From positions 558,001 through 622,000 of the forward strand of contig LUGG01000022.1 in NCBI GenBank assembly GCA_001683735.1: a DNA stretch of 64,000 bases, read 5' to 3'. Under the pieces are notes generated by a model. That model searched no databases, was not told the origin of the DNA, and saw only the letters and a program-made list of their open reading frames with translations. Shown one piece after another: positions 24,514 through 35,217 of this stretch (position 1 is the stretch's first letter; each line of letters opens with the position of its first letter). A program made the translations under genes and the position numbers. Source of the stretch: Grifola frondosa. Its lineage: Eukaryota > Basidiomycota > Agaricomycetes > Polyporales > Grifolaceae.

Positions 24514-26170
24514 TCAAAAGAGCCCCATGAAGTTACGGAGACGCAGGAAGGGTTGCTGTGGTAGCGGTTTCGTGAAGGCATTGGCAACATTGTCTTTACT
24601 GGGAACATAGCTAATGGAGATCTGTTCGGTGGCAACGAGCTTGCAAATATGGTGATGACGGATGGCAATGTGCTTGGTGCAGGAGTGAAAGGACGGGTCG
24701 CCGGAGAGAGAGTGTGCGCTGGTGTTGTTGCCAAGAAGGGGTGTCGCGGATTGCTGGCCGAGTCCGAGTGCTAAAAGGAGAGCGCGCAAGAAGACACCTT
24801 CGTGTGCAGCATCAGTAGTGGCAATGTATTCGGATTCTGTGGAAGAGATAGAGACAGTAGCCTGTTTGCGTGCTTTTCAGGAGATGATACCTGAGCCGAG
24901 GGAAAAGCAATAGCCACTGACGGATCACTAAGTATCAATACATGCGCCGTGATTGGAATCGGTGAAGCCAATCAAGTGAGCAGTGCAAGGTCCACTGAGA
25001 TGAAGACGAAGGTCGCGGGTGCCTTTCAAGTAGCGTGCGACTCGTTTGGCGGCGTCCCAGTGAGTTTGGCCATAGCAGTCCATGAATTGGCTAAGGTGTT
25101 GTACGGCAAAGGAGATGTCTGGTCGTGAGCCGACGGCAACGTAATTTAGGCTGCCTACGAGTGCACGGTAGGGTAGTTTGGCGGCAGCAGCTTTGGCTTT
25201 GTCAGTCTTCGGAGAATGGTCAATGTGCGAGAGACGCAGGCTGGGATCTAGAGGGGTGGACACGGAATGCGCATCGGCAAGGTGAAATTGCGCGAGGATT
25301 TTGTCAATGAGCGCAACTTGAGAGAGACGAGCAGTGTGGGTTGCACGGTCACGGTCAATGGCAATGCCGACACAGAAGCGGGCTTTGCCCAGATCGGAGA
25401 TGGACCAGGCGTCTCGTAGTTGGTGTTTGAATTCGTCGACGGCAGGGCGGGAGCTACTGACGATGATGAAGTCGTCGATGTGCATGCCAGTGATGATGAT
25501 GCCTGTGTCGGTGACATGATAATAGATGCAGTACTCACATTGCAGGCGGGTGAAACCGATGGAGGTGAGATGGGTGTCCATGGTGACATTCCAGGTACGT
25601 CCTCCTTGTGGCATACCGTAAAGACCGTGGTGAAGTTCCCACACCCAATCCTCCTTACCCGCTTCTTCGAAACCTTCGGACTGGTACATGTAACAGACCT
25701 CATTGTCCGGCAGAAGACCATAGAGGTAGGCAGTTTTCACGTCGATCTGATCCAGTTCCCAGTCTTTAGCCGCGGCAATGTGAACAAGAGTGCAGAGTGA
25801 TTCCATGCGCATAGTAGGTAAAGTTGTTTTTGTGTAGTCTTGGCCAAATACTGCCTCGTACCCTTTGCAAACCCATTGGGCCTTGAAGCATATGGGTGCA
25901 CCGTGCTCGTCGTGTTTGAGTCGGAAAACAGGTTTGCCATGCATAATTTTGTGATTGGATGGGACGTGCGAGGGAGGGATGAGCTTGTACACATCCATGG
26001 ACCTTATGGACGCGAACTCCTCCTCGAGTGCGGTGCACCATTGGGCGGCGAAGGGTGATGTCATGGCCTCGCAGTAGGTGGAGGGGTCCCCAGAGTAGGT
26101 GTGGTCAAGTTCCAGGGTAGCGGAAAGAGCATGTTCGGGAGTCACTTTGCATTGCTCGCGAAGACGACAT
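24514..26170 (-). pseudogene. copia pol: reverse transcriptase and RNase H
   Basis: The open frame 24928-26256 holds the complete copia reverse transcriptase. It has the F-K-A-Q-W-V-C-K-G segment, the D-V-K-T-A-Y-L-Y-G segment with a catalytic aspartate, and H-I-D-D in place of the usual Y-V-D-D active-site tetrad. The A-R-Y-L-K-G-T segment that leads into RNase H follows. RNase H continues in 24514-24925 after a stop at the frame junction, with a second in-frame TGA near 24880. The first ~27 residues of the long frame (above about 26170) come from flanking AT-rich DNA, not from pol. Not functional as it stands. Confidence 0.92.
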
Positions 26171-28208
26171 CTTTTCAAAATACTAATACTAAAATATCTC
26201 TGCATATAATTATCTGCTTTACATGTAGTTTTTTGGATGGGTGTTTGTAATGTCATTCTAATAAGGCCTCATCATGTTTAGTAATCAAAATTTATTCTGC
26301 TATTGTGAATTAATACAAAAATGAGATGATCTCTTTATCATTTATTTTATATCATACAATATATATATTATATTCATCTATACAATGTAGCAAATAGTAA
26401 GGAATTTGATGAAGAACTTGTGAAGATATAAAGGATCTACTATTGGACCATCAAATTATAATGATATAATTAGTATTGCTTCAAGAAGCCAAAGTCATAT
26501 AAATTATACACTAGGGCTAAATACACTGACCTGCTATAGCTTTCTCAATCCAATATATTTTTAATAGATCTATTTTAGACTATATCTAAAGCTGAAATCT
26601 ATTTTTATATGATTATATAGTCTGATTTTTATTTTATTTTAATATAATAATGCAATGTTGTTAGTGTTAGAACATTATTTTCTCCACTGGCAATTGTATT
26701 CTGTAGATATTGATATTGAATAGTTATAATTTGTGATGTTTGTGATCATCCATACATGATACACTTTAGCTGGAAAACCAAGATTTCCTGAACTCAGCTG
26801 ATGTCAGGTCAAGAATTACTCATTCACTTGATTCATGACAAGGTATAATTGATGAGGAAAATGGTTAATATTAATATTATTTAAGTTTTATTTATTTAAA
26901 AATATTATATATAATCTTCTCCTACCCTCTCGACAATATATCTACCTTTGCAAAGTGATAAAATCATCATTTAAACTATTTATTATTAATTTATCTACTA
27001 AAGAAGTACTCATGATGCTACATTCATGAGAATTTGAGTCAAATTCTGTTAGTGCAGAGAAACTATTAATATCACTGATTTTATTAGTCTGAAGAACAAT
27101 CTTTATAGCAAAGAACACATAACTTAATGGCAAATAATTCTGTGTGTGAGTGGCTAATCTGGTGAAAGGTGTTTGTGAATATATAGGTGCAGGTGACTTG
27201 AGAAGACTGGTCAATGGAAGGTTATTATTGCAAGTTGAAGACAAGGGCCAAGCTAAAACTAAAATGTTTTTTATTAAGGAGTAAATCTGATTGACAAGAG
27301 GAAGAAAAGCTGTAGAGGTCATAGAGAGTGCATAGAGTGAAAAGTAGATGTATGCCATAAAATGACAATCATGACCTTTATGTCTGATTATCATTTTGGG
27401 AACAATGTGAGATCATGTCCACCAACCACTCTTCTTGCTGTAATAAATTTACAACTTTCAAAAATAATACAAAATCATTGTAATATAATGTAGTACATGT
27501 AATATAATATAACATTATTGTAATAATATTAAGGATCTGTAATATAATTTGGGCTGATTGTATTATAAACATAATATAATATAAATTTATTATACATTGT
27601 GAAAATATATCACTTTTGATATGTTTTGGCTTCAGCCACTATATAGTTCTTTCTTCATTCCTCCCTCAATTCTTAGGCTTTCCTGTACAGCTACTATAAT
27701 GTTTGCTAGTTGCAAGACCAAGTGGACAAATGTATGTGTACTACCTTTATTGCATTTTCAGAGTTAATATACATTCATAGATAAAATATCTTTCTCCATA
27801 TTTTTCTGCATTATTGAAATTTTACTCTAATTTACAAGCTGTAGACATTACTTTGGTAGTTCAAGACAGAAGTATCCTATGGCATGTAATTGTACACTTA
27901 CTTCTGTTCTATGTTTGCTAACCATTTATCTAGTCTGATAAGTCTTTGTCAGTGTTTACTGTTACATTCAAGCCCTTAAAGCCTACAGTAATAGTGATAA
28001 TTATAAAGATGCAAGATTCAGTTAACCAATTCGCTTAAGATCTTGGATGCTGAATTTGAAGACAAAGATGTTGAGTACTACTTTTAAACTTTCACGGGAG
28101 TGAAAGGACAGGTTTTTTGGCCACAATATAATATTTATGCTCTTTATTTTAAAGAAACCTTGCAGTTGTGAAGATTTATTCAATAATTAAGGATGTGATC
28201 CTAGAAAA
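26171..28208. other. AT-rich DNA, no gene recognised
   Basis: Contains a reverse copy of the dispersed repeat at about 26840-26985. A 150-codon frame at 26942-27394 (-) overlaps it and resembles no family. A ~60 bp word at 27616-27674 (ATATGTTTTGGCTTCAGCCA...) recurs in reverse at 46943-47006. Confidence 0.6.
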
Positions 28209-28586
28209 GTTGCTGCAGCTAAGTCAGATCTAAATTATATATAACTCATAACTTGTGCTGTTTTTTTAGATATTATAGTGATCTTGCATGCATTTTGTAG
28301 CATAGATATGGTAGTATATGCATACCAAAGGGCAAAATGTTATACCTTGTATTGATAAAGATATGGCCAAAAAGTCAATTGCAAAGTCTGATTTTTTAGT
28401 CAGCTAAATTACTAATGTACCTAAAATTGAAACATATTCAAGATAATTATTCAAATGATTGTGTGACATTCCAATACATATACATTTTAGCTATTAATTT
28501 CAATCTAAATCATGTTATTATCTGCAAAACTCATGTCAGAATACCTAGAAAGCTGAAACAAATGAGACTAAGCCATGGCAACACTG
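28209..28586 (-). mobile_element. hAT-like MITE, copy 3
   Basis: Same family and orientation as 21712-22087. The first bases of the left end are lost (it reads GTTGCTGCAGCTAAGTC); the right end reads GCAACACTG. A 7 bp TAGAAAA flanks both sides (28202-28208 and 28587-28593). Confidence 0.8.
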
Positions 28587-29067
28587 TAGAAAATTGTGCT
28601 TATGTCATATGTTGAAGACTAATTAGCTTTCTATTTGTGACCATTGTATAAGTATTTAATTGAGACTTTATATATATATATAAAACCAATATATTAATGT
28701 GTTTAAAATGAATTTTGTTTCATCATTGTTATAACTATCATTTCATCATCATTATTCTTCCCATGAATTTTCTTCTTCTCATCATCCTTGTCATTTTCAT
28801 CATTATTAAGATTTTTTTCAAGGATTAAATGTTTATGCTCATAATTTGTGTATACTTAGTTTTAGAGGGTCATTGCTCTGCATGAAAGATATGATTGATG
28901 AGGAAAATGATTAATATTATTTAAGTCTTATTTATAACCTTCTCCTATCCTGCTGACAATATGTCTACCTTTGCAAAGTGCCAAATTTATTATTTCAGTC
29001 ATTGATTACTTGAGTTTAAGGGCCCTGACTTGCTCAAGGCCAATCGAGGACCCAAGTCCTGCCAATA
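28587..29067. other. AT-rich DNA with dispersed repeat copy
   Basis: 28890-29010 is a reverse copy of the dispersed repeat around TTTGCAAAG. The rest is AT-rich, without frames of interest. Confidence 0.6.
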
Positions 29068-29434
29068 TGTTAGTTGTATGATTTCGTCTCTCTCTTTTTT
29101 GTATTTTCACATTTCATTGTGGTCACGTATTGTGCCCTTTCCTAGCTATATCATGTTACATTTACAGAGTCATATCTCTGTTATTCACTTCTCCACTGTG
29201 TCTTCATTCTTCAGCCACAGTTTCTGCCACTTTCCTATTTACTTCTGTTTACATTTTGCTTCATAGCATCTCCGAAGTCCATCCTCTGCTGTTCTTCTTA
29301 GTAGCTCAACACGGACTCCAGGTGCATAGTATATCATCTCGATATCATGTATATAGCAGCTCAACACAGACTTCAGTGTCTTGTTCTATTGAGTGTGCTC
29401 CTGGCACCCCAGCATTCACTTTTGGCTCTTACAC
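29068..29434 (+). repeat. solo copia LTR
   Basis: Same LTR family as 2959-3327, starting TGTTAG and ending near CTTACA. Flanking pentamers are CAATA and CGATA (4 of 5 matching), consistent with a worn target duplication. Confidence 0.88.
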
Positions 29435-30109
29435 GATATAATTCTCTCCATGCCATGCACTTCACATGCTCCTCATCCCCTTTGTGAACTGTGACACCTG
29501 TTGTGCATTGCTATGCTGATTGTCCCACTCCACAGTGGGCTATGGTGCCTCTTATATGTGATCACAACTTATTGTTCCTGCTCCAGTGTGAACCCTCAGT
29601 GGGAGCCCCTCATCTAGGTGCAGTGGATTTAAAAGAAGCTTAGCAAGCTTGCTCTCAACTGCCAGCTGTCACATCCATCAGGTGAGCTGTGACCTCATCT
29701 CCTGTCACTATTAACTGCCACTTCACTGTCTTTGACAGGTACTTAGCATCAGAGCCACTAAACTCATGATTAAACACTCCCATCTACTGAGTTAACACTG
29801 TCTTAAGCTCCAGGCTGCCTCTAACAATCATGTGCAAGCTGCACCCAGTCTATGCCTGAGAATACGGAATTCAGCACCACCTACTCACCAACCTCACTGA
29901 GGCAGTTGAGTGCTATAAGTGCAGGGAGGTATCCAGATCCTCTTATAACTCCGTCTCTTAGCCGAAAATTTCTTGGAGCTGCAGATGAAGCACTTGAAAA
30001 TACCTCGAAATGCTCCAAGAGGTAGCCCAGTGAATGCAAGGCTTCCAAGAGACCAACTGGGGTACTTGAACATGACACTGTCAAATATACAGCCAATGCT
30101 CAACTGATA
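29435..30109. other. unassigned segment between LTR and palindrome
   Basis: Base composition like coding DNA. There is a possible + strand intron at about 29686-29741 (GTGAGCTG...TTTGACAG). On the - strand a 71-codon frame (29881-30096) ends just before. No family recognised. It could be host exon debris, or part of the element interrupted by the palindrome. Confidence 0.4.
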
Positions 30110-30348
30110 TATTAGAGCCAAAAGCGAATGCTGGGGTGCCAGGAGCACACTCAATAGAACACGACACTGGAGTCCATGTTGAGCTGCTACTGCTATGTAC
30201 ATGATATCAAGAGGATATACTATGCACCTGGAGTCCGTGTTGAGCTGCTAAGGAGAACAGCAGAGGACGGACTCTGGAGATGCTAAGGAGCAAAATGTAA
30301 ACAGGAGTAAATAGGAAAGTGGCAGAAACTGTGGCTGAAGAATGAAGA
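30110..30348 (-). repeat. truncated 3' LTR, left end of palindrome
   Basis: Matches the last 239 bp of the family LTR. The first ~133 bp (TGTTAG to CTGTG) are missing and the polypurine tract joins directly to TCTTCATTC. The same junction occurs at 38952. Confidence 0.92.
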
Positions 30349-30371
30349 CTCCCCCCTGATGAGACAACTCT

Positions 30372-33300
30372 CTATGTCAAAGCTCCCCCCTCATCCCAAT
30401 ACTCTAAGCCTATCATCTGCCTGAATAACTCGACCTTAACTCGTGGAAGAGCTTTGGTGAGAAGATCAGCAGGCATCTGCTCTGTGGGCAGGAATTTCGG
30501 AGCAATGGTCCCGGCCTCAACAACATCACGCAACCAAAAGTAGCGCAAATCCAAGTGCTTCATGCGTCCGTGATGCTCCGGATTCTTTGACACTGTCAAG
30601 GCAGACTGGTTGTCGATGCAGAGAGGTGATGCAGTGCTGACAGGATCTCCGAATTCGGAGAGAATGTTGCACATCCAGATTATGTCTTTGCCGGCCTCAA
30701 CTGCAGCGATGTACTCAGCTTCCGTAGTTGACAAAGTGACAATTGGTTGCAGCTTGCTGCTCCAGTTAATTGCACCGGTACCGACACAGACAAGATAGCC
30801 ACAGTTGAGCATCTGTTGTCCTTGTTGCCTCCATGGTCTGCATCACAGTAAGCAACGAAGGGGTGAGCAGATGAAGGATCAGGGTGATAAGTGAGCTTCA
30901 AGTCGACAGTGCCTTTGAGGTAATGCAGAAGGTGCTTGACAGCCTTCCAGTGAGCAAAACCGGGATTGGAATTGAAGCAAGCAAGGATGTCGACAGTGTA
31001 AGCAATGTCGGATGATGCAAGTGGCCAGATACATCAAAGCACCAACCACATTGACATACGGAAACGGTGCACATGAAGGCGATGTCGTCAGGAGTCTGTG
31101 GAGCTTGGGAAATGGACAGGAATGAGCCGGGTTCCATCGGGGTGGAGACAGGTTTCAATCAGCCATGCGGAGCACTCGAGAATGTCGAGGATGTAAGTCG
31201 CTGTGAGAGTCCGATGGTGTGCTTCGTCGATGGTCCCTGGTGATCTCGATGCCGAGCAAGAATGAGGTGGGGCCAAGATCGCGCAGTTTGAAGAGACGAG
31301 ACAGCTCCTCGACTGCATCATCCAGGCCTTGGTGGAGTGCGAAACAGCAGTGATATCATCACATAGATAGGCATAATGATGCGCACTTCACCTCGCTCAT
31401 AGACATAGACACCCGGGTCAGATCTGATGCTTTGAAACCCATCTTCTCGAGCACAGCATGCAGCTTCTTGTTCCACATCCGAGCACCCTGCTTGAGACCA
31501 TAAAGGACTTCAAGAGTAAGCAACTGCATGAAGGTCTGTGGGGAAAGCCTTCCGGCAACTTCATGTAGATCTCCTCGTCGAGGTCGCCATTGATGAAAGC
31601 ATGGGATATGTCGATGGAGCGCATGTGAAGATCCTCAGGCAGCCATAGCAAGAATGAGGGGATACTGGCCATGCGAATGGTGGGGGCAAAGATCTCGGTG
31701 TACTGAAGCCTGGAGCTGGGAAAAGCCCTTTGCAATGAGACGGCCTTGTAACTCGATAGAACCATCAGCCTTGCGCTTGAGGTGAAAAACTTGCTGCCCG
31801 CAAGGGAGATCAACGACTTTCCATGTCCATTGGTGTGATGTGCTCGAATCTCCTCCTCCATAGCTTCACGCCACTTGTCCGCATCCGGACACGCATGGCT
31901 TCCGCATAACTCAAAGGATCGGAATCCAGACAAAGTGAGCTGCATTAGCTGCTTCTGCAATGTCATCTTCATCCTCGACCTCTTCGATGTATGGGCATGT
32001 GGTGCAGGCTGAGGTGGAGGATCAGGGAAGGATCAGGGACTGGTGCGGGAGCGGGTGAAGGGAGCTTCCACCACTGGCCAGGAGGTTTTCGATTTCGAGG
32101 TGTACGGCTTGGGCAAGAGGGACATCCGGCACAGGCACAACATCCGGAGCGAGATTTTCGGCTTCAAGAGGCATAGGCGCAGGTGCAGGCTCGGGCATAG
32201 GTGGAGGAACAGGAGGTGGACCCGGAACAGGCAAATCGGCAACAACAGGTTCGATTTGAGGGACAGGTGGAGGTGGCAAGACATGAGCTTCTGCGGGTGC
32301 ATTTTGAATAACAGCATTTCCCCCCCAAATGTGTGCAGGAGCATTTTGCACAGGCAGTGGGGCTGGAGCATCGATGTGAAGGATAGGACAGAAGAAGGGG
32401 AGGGTGGGACGGAATCTGAAGAAGCAGAAGTGACTTTTTCAAACCGGGGTAATAGCGTTCATCAAACTCTGCTCGTTCAGAGATGATTACTTGCCTTGTA
32501 GTCGGATTGAAGAACTTCCAGCCTTTGTAACCTTCCGGATAGCCAATGAAGATGCATTTCTGCATGTGAGGGCCAGTGCGGAGCGCTTGTCCTTCTGCAC
32601 ATGGACATATGCAGTACAGCCCCAAACGCGAAGGTGAGAGACATCGGGCTTGCGCTTGTACCAGAGTTCGAAGGGTGTAGCATTAGGGAGGACAGAGGAT
32701 GACAACGGTTAAGGACATGCACATAAGACAGTAGTGCTTCGCCCCAGAACTGCAGAGGTAAAGTGGATTCCCGAGCATTGCAGTAACACCGCGCTGAGAA
32801 TGCGATTGGTGCGCTCCGCAACTCCGTTCTGCTGAGGGCGATTGCTGTCGAGTGCTGTCGCTCAATACCGTGGGTAGTGCAGAAGTCATTGAACTCATTA
32901 GAAATGTACTCCCCACCCTTGTCATCACGAAGCGCTTTGACTTTCTGCCCGGTTTGCATCTCGATCCAAGCATAATAGGCTTTGAATGCAGCAAACACTT
33001 GATCCTTCGACTTCAGCAGGTAAACACTGCGGAAACGGAATAATCTCGACGAATAGGACCCAATAGCGATACCCGAGTGGGTCGCACGGGACAGGGCGTG
33101 GACATCAGAGTGGATGAGAAATCCGCGTTCCGAGGACATTCTGTGAAGGAGGAAATGGGTTGGCATGCATCTTGCCCGAAAGACATGGCTCGCAAATGGG
33201 ATCGGAGTGCTTCGACTTCAAATCATACCAGTGACTAGGCCATCATTGATAAGCTTTTGACACCTGCAAGATGATGGTGGGCAAAGTCGATGCCAGAGAG

Positions 33301-34587
33301 AGAATCAAGAGGCAATGTCGAGCTAGAATTCAGTGAGAGGGACAGTGGTGCCAGCAAGATAGGCAGTGTTGTGCTCATTGATAGGGGCACAGAAAAGCTC
33401 CGTTCGAGTGTGTGAAGTCCATGCACTCCTTGCCAATGGTGATGAAGAAATCACGAGTTGAGGAATAGGACAGAGAGGAGATTGTTTCTAAGGCAGGGAC
33501 ATGAAGAACATGGCTAAACTGACGGCTTGAACCTCCCTGCCCTCCCATGACCGGCCCAAAGACCACCGAGTCAAGTTCAGCTGAATAAACCACTTGATCA
33601 TCTGCTAGATGAATGGGAATGCGAAGGGGGTGTAATTTCGAAGCCAGTGGCGATGGGGCATCATATGAGACGTGGCCCCAGTGTCTGCAATCCATTCGAT
33701 GTCAGCATCAAGCTGCAGAGGCGAGAGAGGATCAGATGGGTCAAGAGAATGAAGACTTGCACTGCCAGCAAACTCCTTGACTTCTGAGGGAGTGTTCGTC
33801 GACTCCTGGGCCTTATTGGCATCTTTGGAGCACTGTTTGCTGTGAGGTTCAGTGAGTGGCCTTGGCCTTTGCTCGAGTGACTTTGGAGCACTGGGCCTGG
33901 GTGTGACCTTCCCTGTCACAAAATTCGCACTTGGAGCGTGGGCCAGTGGATGCTGAAGCAAGGAGGGCAGTGGAAGATGAAGGTAAGGACTCAGAATGAC
34001 GAGTTCTGTTGAGCTCCTCTGTCTGGAAGGCCTGCAAGATGGTGGACTTGTCGAGCTTGTCCTGAAGCATAAGGGCAGAGATAAAATTTGAGTACTCAGC
34101 AGGAAGGGCTCGAATCATGGCCATAGACTTGAGCTCATCATCCAGCATGGTGAAAGTGAAGGCAGGGGGATGAAGATTCTGGATGGAGCGCATGGATTCC
34201 TCGATTCTGGTGACAAGGGACTGCAAGGACTCATCCTCGAGCTTCCGGATGGAGAAGAGGGAGTCATAGGCATTAAAACGCGCCCAGGACGACGAAGAAC
34301 ATGGGCAGCCTCGAGAGCAGCCCACATTGCAACAGGATCATCATCCTTTCCGCCAAAATGTGTCCTCTGCTCAGGGGCAACAGCCAGATAAATCTCACCA
34401 GCTGCTTTAGACTGCATCTTGAGCCACTCCCTTCGCTCTATGTCCTCATCCGGTGGTGGAAGCGTCTCAGCACCACTCACAAGCCCCAATACCCCAATCT
34501 GCGAAGATATGCACGCATCTCTCCACTCCACTGGTTGTAGGTGCCATTGGTGAGAGGTTTGATGTGATTTGTCGACTCAGAAGACAT
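30372..34587 (-). pseudogene. copia gag-pol remnant (left arm)
   Basis: Gag starts at 34587 (MSSESTNHIKPL) and contains the copia gag core, then a zinc knuckle near 33920 (C-E-F-C-D-R-E-G-H-T-Q-A-Q-C). The protease region lies near 33680 (D-T-G-A-T-S-H-M). The pre-integrase and integrase follow (33300-32500, with D-D-K-G-G-E-Y near 32920), then a proline-rich linker, reverse transcriptase (about 31970-31100) and RNase H to the stop at 30372. At least eight frame changes are visible. Several are shared with the right arm, so they predate the duplication. Others are private, for example around 31790 compared with 37490. Confidence 0.93.
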
Positions 34588-34774
34588 GGGAAGCAGCAAC
34601 AGAGGTGTAGACAGTGATTGGAAGCGATCAGGAGAGATCAGAGGGGATCAAGAAAGATCTGAGTGAAGCAGAGGGTGATAGGAGGTGTAGACAGGATGTA
34701 GAAAGTCCGATCTTGAGATGATGAAGGCAGATGGAGAGCTGGGGATCGACCAGAATGCAAATGGAGCAGTCAGA

Positions 34775-34791
34775 GCGCAGGGCTCATAACC
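34775..34791 (-). promoter_or_regulatory. primer-binding site matching the anticodon arm of initiator tRNA-Met
   Basis: Immediately after the LTR end (34792), the - strand reads GGTTATGAGCCCTGCGC. This is the exact complement, over 17 nt, of the D-stem/anticodon region of yeast initiator tRNA-Met (GCGCAGGGCUCAUAACC) as I recall it. It is not the complement of a tRNA 3' end: no TGG start. This is the half-tRNA priming arrangement described for Drosophila copia. Confidence 0.85.
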
Positions 34792-35160
34792 TATTAGAGC
34801 CAAAAGCGAATACTGGGGTGCCAGGAGCACACTCAATAGAACAAGACACTGGAGTCCGTGTTGAGCTGCTAAGGAGAACATGATATCGAGAGGATATACT
34901 ACGCACCTGGAGTCCGTGTTGAGCTGCTAAGGAGAACAGCAGAGGACGGACTCCGGAGGTGCTATGGAGCGAAATGTAAACAGGAGTAAATAGGAAAGTG
35001 GCACCAACTGTGGCTGAAGAATGAAGACACAGTGGAGAAGTGAATAACGGAGATATGGCTCTGTAAATGGAACACGATATAGCTAGAAGAGGGCGCAATA
35101 AGTGACCGCAATGAAAAGTGAAAATACGAAAGAGAGAGAGACAAAATCATACAACTAACA
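34792..35160 (-). repeat. complete LTR in the centre of the palindrome (369 bp)
   Basis: Full family LTR, same length as 2959-3327, TGTTAG...CTAATA on the - strand. It serves as the 5' LTR of the left element. Its outer end (35160) abuts the interior of the right copy's gag (CATGCTGGATGATG at 35161), not its own flank. Confidence 0.93.
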
Positions 35161-35217
35161 CATGCTGGATGATGAGCTCAAGTCTATGCTGAGTACTTCA
35201 ATTTTATCTCTGCCCTC

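Larger units (their letters stand above)
24124..26170 (-). mobile_element. third copia family, 5'-truncated
   Basis: Read on the - strand, it runs from within the pol linker (near 26170) through reverse transcriptase and RNase H (to 24514). After a purine tract (24357-24365, GAGGAGGAG on the - strand) comes an LTR starting TGTTAAG at 24356. No integrase or gag remains. Base composition is much higher in GC than the AT-rich DNA on both sides, pointing to a more recent arrival or stronger retention. Confidence 0.92.
30110..35160 (-). mobile_element. copia element, left arm plus centre of palindrome
   Basis: On the - strand the order is complete: 5' LTR (35160-34792), primer-binding site (34791-34775), gag from ATG 34587, pol, polypurine tract (30349-30357) and a truncated 3' LTR (30348-30110). 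It is the only copy in the window showing the 5' end of this family. Two features show that it no longer moves as it stands: the coding frame is broken many times, and the 3' LTR lacks its first ~133 bp. Confidence 0.93.

Noticed and set aside
26942..27394. 150-codon - strand frame
   Set aside because: It overlaps a non-coding dispersed repeat and has the composition expected of AT-rich DNA.
12187..29000. AT-rich block as an insertion of mitochondrial DNA
   Set aside because: No mitochondrial gene or tRNA is recognised. The block is made of MITEs, dispersed repeats and copia relics.
34771..34791. Possible tRNA gene (initiator tRNA-Met anticodon arm)
   Set aside because: Only about 17-19 nt match, directly at the LTR edge. 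No acceptor stem or T arm follows. It is a primer-binding site.
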